A stretch of DNA of 64,000 nt, from positions 186,001 to 250,000 of the forward strand of contig NZ_FSRM01000001.1 of the NCBI RefSeq assembly GCF_900141745.1. Direction: 5' to 3'. The DNA comes from Paraburkholderia phenazinium (GTDB taxonomy: Bacteria; Pseudomonadota; Gammaproteobacteria; Burkholderiales; Burkholderiaceae). The first letter of the stretch is position 1, and each line of letters starts with the position of its first letter. The position numbers were made by a program, and so were the translations under genes. This document shows positions 1 to 7,999 of the stretch, in pieces. The notes beneath the pieces were generated by a model that had not been told where the DNA came from, did not search any database, and saw only the letters and a list, made by a program, of their open reading frames with translations.

Positions 1-1224
1 GTCGTCTACGCATGGGATCAACTGCGTCGTATCCCGGCTGACGCCCACTGGGAAAAACCGCAAGGCAAGAATCCGCCACTTGCGATGCATAAGCGCTATA
101 CCGTCGTGCCACGTGGTACCGGACTTGTACTCGGCTGCTGCACATTCCCAACATGGAACGGTTATCCGGGATTGTTCGCCGATCTCGCAACCGGCAACAC
201 GGTCGTCGTCAAACCACATCCGGGTGCCATTCTGCCGCTCGCTATTACCGTGCGCATCGCGCGCGACGTTCTGCGGGAAGCCGGCTTCGATCCGAACGTC
301 GTCACCCTGCTCGCTACTAACCCGGATGACGGTGCGCTGGTCCAGGATCTCGCGTTGCGTCCTGAAATCAAGCTGATCGATTTCACCGGCAGCACGCAAA
401 ACGGTACCTGGCTCGAACGCCATGCACACCAGGCACAGGTGTACACGGAGAAAGCCGGCGTCAACCAGATCGTGATCGACTCGGTCGCCGACATCAAGGC
501 CGTTGCGCGCAATATCGCTTTCTCGCTCGCGCTCTATTCCGGCCAGATGTGCACGGCGCCCCAAAACATCTATGTGCCACGTGACGGCATCCGCATCGCC
601 GAAGGCACACTCAGCTTTGACGCGGTCGCGCAGGCTCTCGCCGAAGCCGTGCAAAAGCTGGTTGCCGATCCCGCCCGCGCCGTCGAACTGTTGGGCGCAA
701 TTCAGAATCAAGGCGTCGCCACGCGCGTCGACGAAGCTCGCAAGCTTGGCCGCGTGCTGGTGGAAAGCCAATCGCTCGAACATCCTGCCTTTGCTGGCGC
801 CCGCGTGCTTACGCCGCTTGTCCTGCAACTCGACGCCGCCACCGACGCGGCGAAATTCTCCAAAGAATGGTTCGGCCCAATCTCGTTCGTCGTCGCGACA
901 GACTCGACGATGCAGTCATTGCAGCTGGCCGGCAAGCTGGCCGCGGAGCACGGCGCACTTACTCTCTCGGTGTACAGCACGGATGAAGCCGTCATCGAAG
1001 CCGCTCACGAAGCTTCGATCCAAGGCGGCGTGGCGCTGTCCATCAATCTGACTGGCGGTGTTTTCGTCAATCAGTCGGCCGCATTCTCCGATTATCACGG
1101 CACAGGAGCAAACCCGGCAGCCAACGCAGCGCTCGCCGATGCAGCATTCGTGGCAAACCGTTACCGCGTGGTTCAGAGTCGTGTTCATGTTGAACCGAAA
1201 GCGGCGCCGGCGGCAGTCGGCTGA
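1..1224 (+). CDS. paaN: PaaN, phenylacetic acid degradation aldehyde dehydrogenase (5' truncated)
   Basis: The reading frame is open from the first base, so the gene starts outside the window; 407 C-terminal residues are visible. It has the aldehyde dehydrogenase fold: an NAD-binding segment with TFPTWNGYP and VVVKPHP, and a catalytic cysteine in SGQMCTAPQN (about visible residue 184). In the phenylacetyl-CoA pathway this family is thought to oxidise the ring-opened semialdehyde, but the exact step for PaaN, as opposed to the PaaZ fusion protein, is less certain. It is followed by paaG, paaI and paaK on the same strand, which supports the pathway assignment. Confidence 0.85.
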   Translation, partial: VVYAWDQLRRIPADAHWEKPQGKNPPLAMHKRYTVVPRGTGLVLGCCTFPTWNGYPGLFADLATGNTVVVKPHPGAILPLAITVRIARDVLREAGFDPNVVTLLATNPDDGALVQDLALRPEIKLIDFTGSTQNGTWLERHAHQAQVYTEKAGVNQIVIDSVADIKAVARNIAFSLALYSGQMCTAPQNIYVPRDGIRIAEGTLSFDAVAQALAEAVQKLVADPARAVELLGAIQNQGVATRVDEARKLGRVLVESQSLEHPAFAGARVLTPLVLQLDAATDAAKFSKEWFGPISFVVATDSTMQSLQLAGKLAAEHGALTLSVYSTDEAVIEAAHEASIQGGVALSINLTGGVFVNQSAAFSDYHGTGANPAANAALADAAFVANRYRVVQSRVHVEPKAAPAAVG

Positions 1225-1318
1225 AAGTCATAAGCCGGAAAGAGTCGATGCGTCCTAGGCCATTTGGCCGAATGGAATACGCGGCCCACCACGCCTAACA
1301 TGCCAAGGTATTGCACTT

Positions 1319-1360
1319 GCCATTGAGCGCGTCTGAAGCAGCTGTACCGCACTCAATGGC
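1319..1360 (+). repeat. Inverted repeat / hairpin between paaN and paaG
   Basis: GCCATTGAG (1319-1327) and CTCAATGGC (1352-1360) form a perfect 9-bp stem with a 24-nt loop. It lies 95 nt after the paaN stop and 34 nt before paaG. There is no T-run, so it is not a classic terminator. It could be an mRNA stability element or an operator. Confidence 0.4.
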
Positions 1361-1393
1361 CATTCAAACGCTAGCAGGAGACAGGAGAAGCCG

Positions 1394-2185
1394 ATGTCAT
1401 ATGAAGCGATCCGCGTCGATTTCGACGCTTCGAGCCGCGTTGCCACCGTGACGCTGAACCGCCCCGAGAAGCTCAACAGCTTCACGCGCTCCATGCATCA
1501 GGAACTGAGCGCCGCCCTCGACGAAGTCGTCGCTGGTGGAGCACGAGCCCTTGTGCTGACCGGTGCAGGCCGCGGCTTTTGCGCAGGGCAGGATCTTGCC
1601 GACCTCGACTTCACACCCGGCGCCATGACCGACCTGGGCGAGTTGATTGACGCTCACTTCAATCCGCTGATCCGTCGCCTGCAAGCGTTGCCCCTGCCGG
1701 TAATCGCCGCCGTGAATGGCACAGCGGCCGGCGCGGGGGCAAATCTCGCACTTGCCTGCGACATCGTCCTCGCAGCACGTTCGGCCAGCTTTATCCAGGC
1801 GTTCGTGAAAATCGGTCTGGTGCCGGACTCCGGCGGCACATGGTTCCTGCCGCAGCGCGTCGGTATGGCCCGCGCGCTCGGGCTCGCCCTGACAGGCGAC
1901 AAACTCAGCGCCGAGAAAGCCGAAAGCTGGGGACTCGTGTGGCAAGTCGTCGACGACGCGGACCTCGCCCCCATGTCCGCCAAACTGGCAGCCCAACTCG
2001 CCCAACAACCCACCCGTGCAATCGCCGCGATCAAGCACGCCATGCGCGCCAGCGTCACGCAAACGCTCGATCAGCAGCTCGACCTGGAGCGCGATTTGCA
2101 GCGCGAGCTAGGCGCATCCCATGACTACGCGGAAGGTGTGCAAGCGTTCATCGAGAAACGCGCACCGCGCTTCGAGGGCCGTTGA
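1394..2185 (+). CDS. paaG: PaaG, 1,2-epoxyphenylacetyl-CoA isomerase
   Basis: A 263-residue enoyl-CoA hydratase/isomerase (crotonase) family protein. The oxyanion-hole motif GAGRGFCAGQDL is near residue 57 and the conserved helix SGGTWFLPQRVGMARALGL is near residue 139. In the aerobic hybrid phenylacetate pathway PaaG isomerises ring-1,2-epoxyphenylacetyl-CoA to oxepin-CoA in the cytoplasm. The ATG at 1394 follows purine-rich GGAGACAGGAG, a good ribosome binding site. It lies between paaN and paaI, with one base between its stop and the paaI start, so the two are probably cotranscribed and translationally coupled. Confidence 0.9.
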   Translation: MSYEAIRVDFDASSRVATVTLNRPEKLNSFTRSMHQELSAALDEVVAGGARALVLTGAGRGFCAGQDLADLDFTPGAMTDLGELIDAHFNPLIRRLQALPLPVIAAVNGTAAGAGANLALACDIVLAARSASFIQAFVKIGLVPDSGGTWFLPQRVGMARALGLALTGDKLSAEKAESWGLVWQVVDDADLAPMSAKLAAQLAQQPTRAIAAIKHAMRASVTQTLDQQLDLERDLQRELGASHDYAEGVQAFIEKRAPRFEGR

Positions 2186-2186
2186 G

Positions 2187-2678
2187 ATGTCCTTACAGCC
2201 CGAACAAGCCGTCAACATCGCGCCCCGACCGGTCAGCGGCGCCGCGCTGTCGCCCGACGAACTGGCCCGTGCCACCGCGGATGCCATGTACGCCGCCGAT
2301 GCCTGCAGCCGCGCGCTAGGACTGGAACTGCTGGAAGTCCGGCCCGGTTACGCGCGTCTACGCATGGTGGTGCGACCCGACTTCCTGAACGGCCACCAGA
2401 TCTGCCATGGCGGCCTGATCTTCACGCTGGCCGACTCCACGTTCGCATTCGCCTGCAACAGCTACAACCTCAGCACGGTGGCATCGGGTTGTTCGATCGA
2501 ATTTCTGCGGCCGGTACAAGGCGGCGATGTGCTGACCGCCGAAGCCGTCGAGCAGACATTAAGCGGCCGAACAGGCATTTACGACATTCGTGTCACCAAT
2601 CGCGCGGACGAAACCGTAGCGATGTTTCGCGGCAAATCTGCCCAGATTAGAGGCAGTGTGATTCCAACAGAAAGCTGA
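2187..2678 (+). CDS. paaI: PaaI, hydroxyphenylacetyl-CoA thioesterase
   Basis: A 163-residue hotdog-fold thioesterase. The motif HGGLIFTLADSTFAFACNS holds the Asp of the PaaI active site. PaaI hydrolyses ring-hydroxylated phenylacetyl-CoA esters and is thought to rescue CoA trapped in dead-end intermediates. I chose ATG 2187 (MSLQPEQAV) rather than an in-frame start at 2121 inside paaG, because it directly follows the paaG stop codon and gives the usual family length. It is probably cotranscribed with paaG. Confidence 0.88.
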   Translation: MSLQPEQAVNIAPRPVSGAALSPDELARATADAMYAADACSRALGLELLEVRPGYARLRMVVRPDFLNGHQICHGGLIFTLADSTFAFACNSYNLSTVASGCSIEFLRPVQGGDVLTAEAVEQTLSGRTGIYDIRVTNRADETVAMFRGKSAQIRGSVIPTES

Positions 2679-2759
2679 ACCGGCAACCCGCGCGATACCC
2701 AAAGCCGAAGGCGGTCGCGCGCACCGCAACCCATTCTGAAAGAAGCAAGGAGACATTCG

Positions 2760-4064
2760 ATGAACACCTCGCTCCCGCTCGAGCCGATCGAAACGGCGAG
2801 CCGCGACGAACTCGCCGCACTTCAGCTTGAACGACTGAAATGGTCGCTCACGCACGCTTATGAGAACTCGCCGGTTTATCGGCGCAAATTCGACGAGGCT
2901 GGCGTCCATCCAGGTGAGGTGAAGACGCTCGCGGACCTGTCGCGCTTTCCGTTCACCACCAAGAAGGATCTGCGCGATAACTATCCGTTCGGAATGTTCG
3001 CAGTCCCACAGGAGCAGGTATCGCGGATTCATGCGTCCTCAGGTACAACCGGCAAACCGACGGTGGTGGGCTACACGGCGCGGGACATCGACACATGGGC
3101 CAACGTAGTGGCCCGCTCGATCCGCGCGGCCGGCGCGCGGCGCGGTGACAAGGTGCACATAAGCTACGGCTACGGCCTGTTCACCGGCGGACTCGGCGCC
3201 CACTACGGGGCGGAACGTGCCGGCCTCACCGTGATTCCGTTCGGCGGCGGCCAGACCGAAAAGCAGGTTCAGCTCATTCAGGATTTCCGCCCTGACATCG
3301 TCATGGTGACGCCAAGCTATATGTTGTCCATCGCCGACGAGTTCGAACGTCAGGGCGTCGACCCTGCCCAATGTTCGCTGCGCATCGGCATCTTCGGTGC
3401 CGAGCCGTGGACCAACGACATGCGCGGCGCGATCGAAAAACGCATGGGCATCGACGCGGTCGACATCTACGGCCTCTCCGAAGTAATGGGACCGGGCGTG
3501 GCATCGGAATGTGCGGAGACCAAGGACGGCCCGACCATCTGGGAAGATCACTTTTATCCCGAGATCATCGATCCGGAAACCGGCAACGTGCTGCCAGACG
3601 GCGAACTGGGCGAACTGGTGTTCACCTCATTGACGAAAGAAGCCCTGCCGATCATCCGCTATCGCACCCGCGATCTCACACGACTGCTGCCCGGCACTGC
3701 CCGAACGATGCGCCGGATGGAAAAAATCACCGGTCGCTCGGACGACATGATGATCGTGCGCGGCGTGAACGTCTTCCCGACGCAAATCGAGGAGTTGCTG
3801 CTGAAACGGCACGTGCTCGCGCCGCACTATCAGATCGTTCTGACGAAAGAGGGTCCGCTCGATGTGCTGACACTGAACGTCGAAGCGTGCCCCGAGACAG
3901 CACCCGACACTGCAGCGCTCGCCGCGGCAAAACAGGCTTTGAGTTACGACATCAAGGCGTTGATCGGCATCAGCGCCGTGGTCAACGTGTTACCGGTGAA
4001 CGGCATCGAACGCTCGGTGGGAAAAGCACGGCGTGTCGTGGACAAGCGTAAGGCGAGCGTCTGA
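2760..4064 (+). CDS. paaK: PaaK, phenylacetate-CoA ligase
   Basis: A 434-residue adenylate-forming ligase that activates phenylacetate to phenylacetyl-CoA with ATP and CoA, the entry step of the pathway. Visible motifs are the P-loop-like SSGTTGKPTVVGYT (about residue 97), YGLSEVMGPG, and the C-terminal hinge GRSDDMMIVRGVNVFPTQIEE. The length is normal for PaaK. The start is preceded by AAGGAGACATTCG, a strong ribosome binding site. Last gene of the paa cluster in this window. Confidence 0.93.
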   Translation: MNTSLPLEPIETASRDELAALQLERLKWSLTHAYENSPVYRRKFDEAGVHPGEVKTLADLSRFPFTTKKDLRDNYPFGMFAVPQEQVSRIHASSGTTGKPTVVGYTARDIDTWANVVARSIRAAGARRGDKVHISYGYGLFTGGLGAHYGAERAGLTVIPFGGGQTEKQVQLIQDFRPDIVMVTPSYMLSIADEFERQGVDPAQCSLRIGIFGAEPWTNDMRGAIEKRMGIDAVDIYGLSEVMGPGVASECAETKDGPTIWEDHFYPEIIDPETGNVLPDGELGELVFTSLTKEALPIIRYRTRDLTRLLPGTARTMRRMEKITGRSDDMMIVRGVNVFPTQIEELLLKRHVLAPHYQIVLTKEGPLDVLTLNVEACPETAPDTAALAAAKQALSYDIKALIGISAVVNVLPVNGIERSVGKARRVVDKRKASV

Positions 4065-4291
4065 GAACGCCGGCGGCGTTGTCCGCGGAGGGAGAGGTAG
4101 CGGGGGACGGAGGTAGCGGTGAAGATAGCGGCAGTACTAGCGAGGCGGGCGTGCCGGCGGTCGTGGATAGCCGCCTAAGCCTGCTCTAGCGACCTGGCGC
4201 TCCAGCCCCGACACCGCTTAACCTCAACCTGCCCAGCAGCCTCGGCATCGCCCACAGCCATCCACACACTCCGCCGCCCCACCCCAAAAAA
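4065..4291. other. Convergent intergenic spacer paaK / mltA
   Basis: This 227-bp spacer carries no ORF I can support. AACGCC-GGC-GGCGTT (4066-4080) can form a short hairpin just after paaK but has no T-run. A purine-rich stretch repeats GAGGTAGCGG twice (about 4094 and 4110). The right side is very C-rich on the plus strand, so the mltA 3' end would be G-rich. Confidence 0.4.
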
Positions 4292-5443
4292 TCACGAATT
4301 CGGCAACAACAACCACATCCGCCCGGCCTGCCTCATCTTCCCAGCCAGGTCGCCCGCATCATCACCAAGGCCCCAGAAATAATCCGCCCGCACACCACCC
4401 TTGATGGCCGACCCCGTATCCTGCGCAAAAACCAGACGGTTCATCGGCGAATTGGTCAACGGACGAGTAGTCTGCAAAAACACGGGCGTCCCTAGCGGAA
4501 TCGAAGACGGGTCGACGGCAATCGACCGTTCCGGTGTCAAAGGCACGCCCAAGGCGCCGATTGGACCATCGGCCCCGCCGCCCGAAGTACCCTCCGCGGA
4601 AGGCATCTCTCGAAAGAAAACAAAGCGCGGATTCGTATCCAGCAGCGCGTCGACACGTGTCGGATTAGCGCGCGCCCACGCCTTGATCCCCTGCATCGTG
4701 GCCTGAGACGGCGTCAGCTCGCCGCGATCGAGCAACCAACGCCCAATCGACTTATACGGCTGATTATTGGTGCCGCCAAAGCCGAGCCGCATGACGCTGC
4801 CGTCTTCCATCACGATGCGTCCCGACCCTTGCACCTGCAGGAAAAACGCTTCGATCGGATCGTCGACCCAGACAAGTTCATTGCCATTGAGCACACCCGA
4901 GCGCTCAAGCTGAGCCCGGCTCGGCATCTCAGCGCCGGGACGATAACCCGCCGGCCACCGATATAACGCCGTCTGATAAACACCATGCTGGGTCCGCGAG
5001 CCACGCAGCAACGGCTCGTAGTAACCGGTCACCAGTCCATCGAGCGTGCCGTCGGTATTCGAGAACTGGAACGGGGTGAAGTAGGCTTCGAAGAAAGCGC
5101 GGGCGCTCGTCAGATCCAGATCGTCGATCTGCGCCGCCGCCGCACAGGCGCGTTGCCAGTTCGGCAGACGCGCGAGCCGCACGCAGTTCTGCCGCAGCGC
5201 GGCCGTCGCCCCGATCAGCGAGTCATCCTGCCAGCCAGGCACCTGTTGCCACGCTACCTGCGTGAGCCTCGCCGCAGCCACCTGACCAGGAACAAACGCC
5301 GCGCCGGTCGGCGGCCCGGAAGGCCGCACCGCACCGCCGCCTCCGCACGAAGCCAGCATCACCGCAACCGAAAGCGCCCCCAGCCAGCCGCCGACCGCCC
5401 GGACAAAACCCCTACAATGTTCGTACTTGATGGAAACCGCCAT
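4292..5443 (-). CDS. mltA: MltA, membrane-bound lytic murein transglycosylase A
   Basis: A lipoprotein of 383 residues that cleaves peptidoglycan glycan strands, forming 1,6-anhydromuramyl ends, at the inner face of the outer membrane. The N-terminus is a lipoprotein signal with lipobox LASC (Cys33) followed by a glycine run. MltA features are VTGYYEPLLRGSR, the double-psi barrel region, and the C-terminal 3D domain with VFAQDTGSAIKGGVRADYFWG, which holds catalytic Asp residues. I chose the start at 5443 because it gives a normal signal peptide; an in-frame start at 5521 would add a Ser/Asn-rich stretch that is the shadow of a plus-strand ORF. Confidence 0.88.
   Translation of the reverse strand: MAVSIKYEHCRGFVRAVGGWLGALSVAVMLASCGGGGAVRPSGPPTGAAFVPGQVAAARLTQVAWQQVPGWQDDSLIGATAALRQNCVRLARLPNWQRACAAAAQIDDLDLTSARAFFEAYFTPFQFSNTDGTLDGLVTGYYEPLLRGSRTQHGVYQTALYRWPAGYRPGAEMPSRAQLERSGVLNGNELVWVDDPIEAFFLQVQGSGRIVMEDGSVMRLGFGGTNNQPYKSIGRWLLDRGELTPSQATMQGIKAWARANPTRVDALLDTNPRFVFFREMPSAEGTSGGGADGPIGALGVPLTPERSIAVDPSSIPLGTPVFLQTTRPLTNSPMNRLVFAQDTGSAIKGGVRADYFWGLGDDAGDLAGKMRQAGRMWLLLPNS
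5413..5418 (+). promoter_or_regulatory. Candidate -10 box TACAAT for the 44-codon ORF
   Basis: TACAAT lies 23 nt before the ATG at 5442. No good -35 hexamer is visible 16-18 nt upstream. The same pattern, a TANAAT-type box 20-45 nt before a start with a poor -35, recurs before rpe, ychF, hemA and the DUF1415 gene. Confidence 0.35.
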
Positions 5444-5576
5444 GTCTGATCTGTTCGACGAATACCCGATGCTCATGCTCGTACCGGAATTGCTGATAGC
5501 GCTCTTCCTGGTCGTCTTCATCGTTATCTATATGTCGTCCGGCAAGAAGAAAGCGAACCGCGACAAACAACGCTAG
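5442..5576 (+). CDS. Small predicted membrane protein (44 aa)
   Basis: An ORF too short for standard tracking: ATG at 5442, TAG at 5574-5576. The product starts MSDLFDEYPM, continues with about 22 hydrophobic residues including LLIALFLVVFIVIYM, and ends in a basic tail SSGKKKANRDKQR. This is a typical single-pass topology with the C-terminus inside. A TACAAT box lies upstream and GGAA sits 7 nt before the ATG. Its start overlaps the mltA start head to head by two bases. I do not recognise a family. It could be a chance frame opposite an over-extended mltA, but the composition argues for a real protein. Confidence 0.5.
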   Translation: MSDLFDEYPMLMLVPELLIALFLVVFIVIYMSSGKKKANRDKQR

Positions 5577-5609
5577 CGCTGTTTAAAGACCGAAAGCAAC
5601 GCCGCCGGT

Positions 5610-5984
5610 TCAATGCAGCGTGCGCGGCATGCGCAGGACAAATTCCGGCACCGGCGCTTCAAAGCGCTCGCCGTCTTCGGCGACGCAGAAATACTCTCCG
5701 CGCATGGTGCCGACAGGCGTCGCAATCACGGCCCAACTCGTATATTCGAATTGCTCGCCCGGCTTGAGCAGCGGCTGGTGACCGACCACGCCGAGTCCCT
5801 TCACCTCCTGCTCGTGCTTGTCGCTGTCGGTGATCACCCAATGGCGCGCAATCAGTTGTGCCGGCACCTGACCGCTGTTGCGGATAGTCAGCGTGTAGGC
5901 GAACGCATACTGACGGCGTTCCGGGTCCGACTCGTCGGGCAGGTACTGGACCTGCGCCGCTACGCTGAATTCGTACTGGCTCAT
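5610..5984 (-). CDS. apaG: ApaG domain protein
   Basis: A 124-residue ApaG protein with a fibronectin-III-like beta fold. Visible blocks are YTLTIRNSGQVPAQLIARHWVITDSD near residue 30, VVGHQPLLKPGEQFEYTS, and the end MRGEYFCVAEDGERFEAPVPEF. ApaG was linked genetically to Co/Mg homeostasis in enterobacteria; its molecular function is still poorly defined. The length is normal for the family. It ends 33 bp past the small ORF on the opposite strand. Confidence 0.9.
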   Translation of the reverse strand: MSQYEFSVAAQVQYLPDESDPERRQYAFAYTLTIRNSGQVPAQLIARHWVITDSDKHEQEVKGLGVVGHQPLLKPGEQFEYTSWAVIATPVGTMRGEYFCVAEDGERFEAPVPEFVLRMPRTLH

Positions 5985-6156
5985 CCTGATTCCGGTCTGG
6001 TGAAACGGTGTCGTGAAAGGCTGCGAGAGGCTCGGGCGCCCATACCGTCAGGCGCGCCGGCAAAGGCTTCATTATTGTCCCGCATTCTGCTTTATGCACG
6101 GCATGCCCGCAACCCGGCCGTCCCGTCCGGACACGGCCCGGAAATCCACAAGACGG

Positions 6157-6162
6157 TAAAAT
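6157..6162 (+). promoter_or_regulatory. Candidate -10 box TAAAAT for rpe-gph
   Basis: TAAAAT lies 30 nt before the rpe ATG, in the divergent apaG/rpe region. The -35 region is GC-rich without a TTGACA-like hexamer, so support is moderate at best. Confidence 0.35.
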
Positions 6163-6192
6163 GGGTTTTTCCGCCTACCGCCCGCCACCGCC

Positions 6193-6882
6193 ATGACGCA
6201 ATTCCGCATCTCCCCCAGCATTCTGTCGGCCGACTTCTCGCGGCTCGGCGAAGAAGTCCGCAGTGTCATCGCCGCCGGCGCCGACTGGATCCACTTCGAC
6301 GTAATGGACAACCATTACGTGCCGAACCTGACCATCGGTCCGCTCGTCTGCGAGGCGCTCCGTCCGCACTGCAGCGTGCCGATCGACGTGCATCTGATGG
6401 TGCGCCCCGTCGACCGGATCGTGCCCGACTTCGCCAAGGCGGGCGCCAACGTGATCAGCTTTCACCCTGAAGGCTCGGACCACATCGACCGCACACTGTC
6501 GCTGATCCGCGATCACGGCTGCAAGGCCGGTCTCGTGTTCAATCCGGCCACGTCGTTGAGCCACCTCGATTACGTCATGGACAAGGTCGATCTGGTGCTG
6601 ATCATGTCGGTGAATCCGGGTTTTGGCGGCCAGTCGTTCATCCCCGAAGCGCTCGTCAAGTTGCGAGAGGCCCGCAAGCGCATCGACGCGTACAAGGAAA
6701 AAACCGGCCGCGAGATCCATCTCGAAGTGGACGGCGGCGTGAAGATCGACAACATCGCCGCGATCGCGGCAGCGGGCGCGGACACCTTCGTAGCCGGCTC
6801 GGCCATTTTCGGCCACCACGACTACAAAACGATCATCGCCGAGATGCGCGCCGAACTGGCGAAAGTCGAGCAGCGCGCATGA
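6193..6882 (+). CDS. rpe: Ribulose-phosphate 3-epimerase
   Basis: A 229-residue TIM-barrel enzyme that interconverts ribulose 5-phosphate and xylulose 5-phosphate in the pentose phosphate and Calvin pathways. Visible motifs are the N-terminal [15 protein letters not shown], the metal-binding [36 protein letters not shown], and [12 protein letters not shown]. Length and motifs are complete. It overlaps gph by 4 bp (ATGA), a tight coupling common in Burkholderiales. Confidence 0.95.
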   Translation: MTQFRISPSILSADFSRLGEEVRSVIAAGADWIHFDVMDNHYVPNLTIGPLVCEALRPHCSVPIDVHLMVRPVDRIVPDFAKAGANVISFHPEGSDHIDRTLSLIRDHGCKAGLVFNPATSLSHLDYVMDKVDLVLIMSVNPGFGGQSFIPEALVKLREARKRIDAYKEKTGREIHLEVDGGVKIDNIAAIAAAGADTFVAGSAIFGHHDYKTIIAEMRAELAKVEQRA

Positions 6883-7619
6883 CGGCAAGCGCAACGCCGC
6901 AGTTTGCCGCGCCAGTGTTCAGCGGCCCGCGTATTCTCGCGGCGATCATCGACCTGGACGGCACGATGGTCGACACCGCCGACGACTTCACAGCAGGTCT
7001 GAACGGCATGCTCGCCCAACTCGATGCGGCGGAAACCTCGCGCGAGGAAGTGGTGGGTTATGTCGGCAAGGGCTCGGAGCATCTGATCCGCAGCGTGCTC
7101 GCGCCGCGCTTCGAGGCGGCCCTGGCACAGGACCGCTTCGACGAGGCACTCGCGATCTACCAGGAAGAGTACGCGCGGATCAACGGCCACCATACGCGAC
7201 TGTACCCGGACGTCGAGGCCGGCCTGAAAGCCATGCGCGACGCCGGCCTCAAGCTCGCGTGCGTGACGAACAAGCCGTACCGATTCGCTGTAGAACTCCT
7301 GGAGCAATACGGGCTTGCCAGCTATTTCAGCGTCGTGCTCGGCGGCGACAGTCTGTCGAAAAAGAAGCCGGATCCGCTGCCGATGCTCACCGCCTGCGCG
7401 CAATTGCAGGTCGAGCCCGAGGCGACGGTAGCGATCGGCGACTCCGAAAACGACGCGCTGGCCGGCCGCGCAGCGGGCATGGCGACGCTAACCGTGCCTT
7501 ACGGATACAACCATGGCCAGGCTATACAAACAATAAAATCGGATGGTATAGTTGCCTCGCTGCTCGAAGCCGCCAAGGCCATTGCAGCGCAACACGCAGC
7601 TCACCATACATCGACTTAA
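6879..7619 (+). CDS. gph: Phosphoglycolate phosphatase
   Basis: A 246-residue HAD-superfamily phosphatase that removes the phosphate of 2-phosphoglycolate, a by-product of DNA repair or oxygenase chemistry. The nucleophile motif is [15 protein letters not shown] (near residue 22), motif II is ACVTNKP, and the later acidic motif is [17 protein letters not shown]. It overlaps rpe by 4 bp. Its stop is only 16 bp before the trp leader peptide, so transcription may read through from gph into the attenuator. Confidence 0.9.
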   Translation: MTASATPQFAAPVFSGPRILAAIIDLDGTMVDTADDFTAGLNGMLAQLDAAETSREEVVGYVGKGSEHLIRSVLAPRFEAALAQDRFDEALAIYQEEYARINGHHTRLYPDVEAGLKAMRDAGLKLACVTNKPYRFAVELLEQYGLASYFSVVLGGDSLSKKKPDPLPMLTACAQLQVEPEATVAIGDSENDALAGRAAGMATLTVPYGYNHGQAIQTIKSDGIVASLLEAAKAIAAQHAAHHTST

Positions 7620-7635
7620 CAAGTCCATCATCCTC

Positions 7636-7710
7636 ATGTTTCTGAACAAAAAACGGAGTCTGAGCAGCATCGACCGGGGAGCCTGGCCCTGGCGTCGCTG
7701 GTCGCGCTAA
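7636..7710 (+). CDS. trpL: trp operon leader peptide TrpL (24 aa)
   Basis: An untracked short ORF: ATG at 7636, TAA at 7708-7710. The peptide ends AWPWRRWSR and holds three Trp codons (7684, 7690, 7699) within 18 nt just before the stop. Trp is normally the rarest residue, so three in 24 is a strong leader-peptide signature. It is followed by an intrinsic terminator and lies 290 nt before trpE. In known systems, ribosome stalling at Trp codons when charged tRNA-Trp is scarce allows an antiterminator to form. The coding role here is regulatory and inferred. Confidence 0.85.
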   Translation: MFLNKKRSLSSIDRGAWPWRRWSR

Positions 7711-7754
7711 CCTCGCCTGAGGTACGCTGAAGCTCGTCTTCGGCACCGTTTTTT
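7710..7754 (+). terminator. trp attenuator: terminator with competing antiterminator
   Basis: The terminator stem is 7721-7732 with 7738-7747 (3 bp, AC bulge, then 7 bp including one T-G pair; loop CTCGT), followed by six T (7749-7754). A competing hairpin pairs ACCTC (7710-7714) with GAGGT (7719-7723) around loop GCCT, extendable by GCG (7704-7706) with CGC (7725-7727). It uses the 5' bases of the terminator stem and overlaps the leader stop codon. A ribosome finishing the leader would mask it, whereas one stalled at the first Trp codons would leave it free. Confidence 0.8.
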
Positions 7755-7999
7755 GCTTCGCTGCGCTCACGCGCCTTTCCCAGTAGTTCTCGTCGCATCG
7801 GTTCATGCGGCCGTCGTGTACCTTAGGTACGGTGGCACGCCCGTCCCGTACACGCTTCGTGGGAAAGCTCGCGCCGGTTGGCCTAACCTTGTCTTAAGCA
7901 TCGCCAAACCAGGCTTCGCCCAAACCGGCCACGTAGACAGCGCATCGCCCCGCTTTGTCCGTCGCACGCCGCGCACGGACCTATGAACAGGATCGGAAC
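7755..7999 (+). other. Distal trpE leader, no gene seen
   Basis: This 245-nt stretch lies between the attenuator T-run and the trpE ATG. It holds no supported ORF. GTACC-TTA-GGTAC (about 7818-7830) is a small palindrome. The length is unusual for a simple attenuator leader and may contain a secondary promoter or further RNA structure, but nothing clear is visible. Confidence 0.4.
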
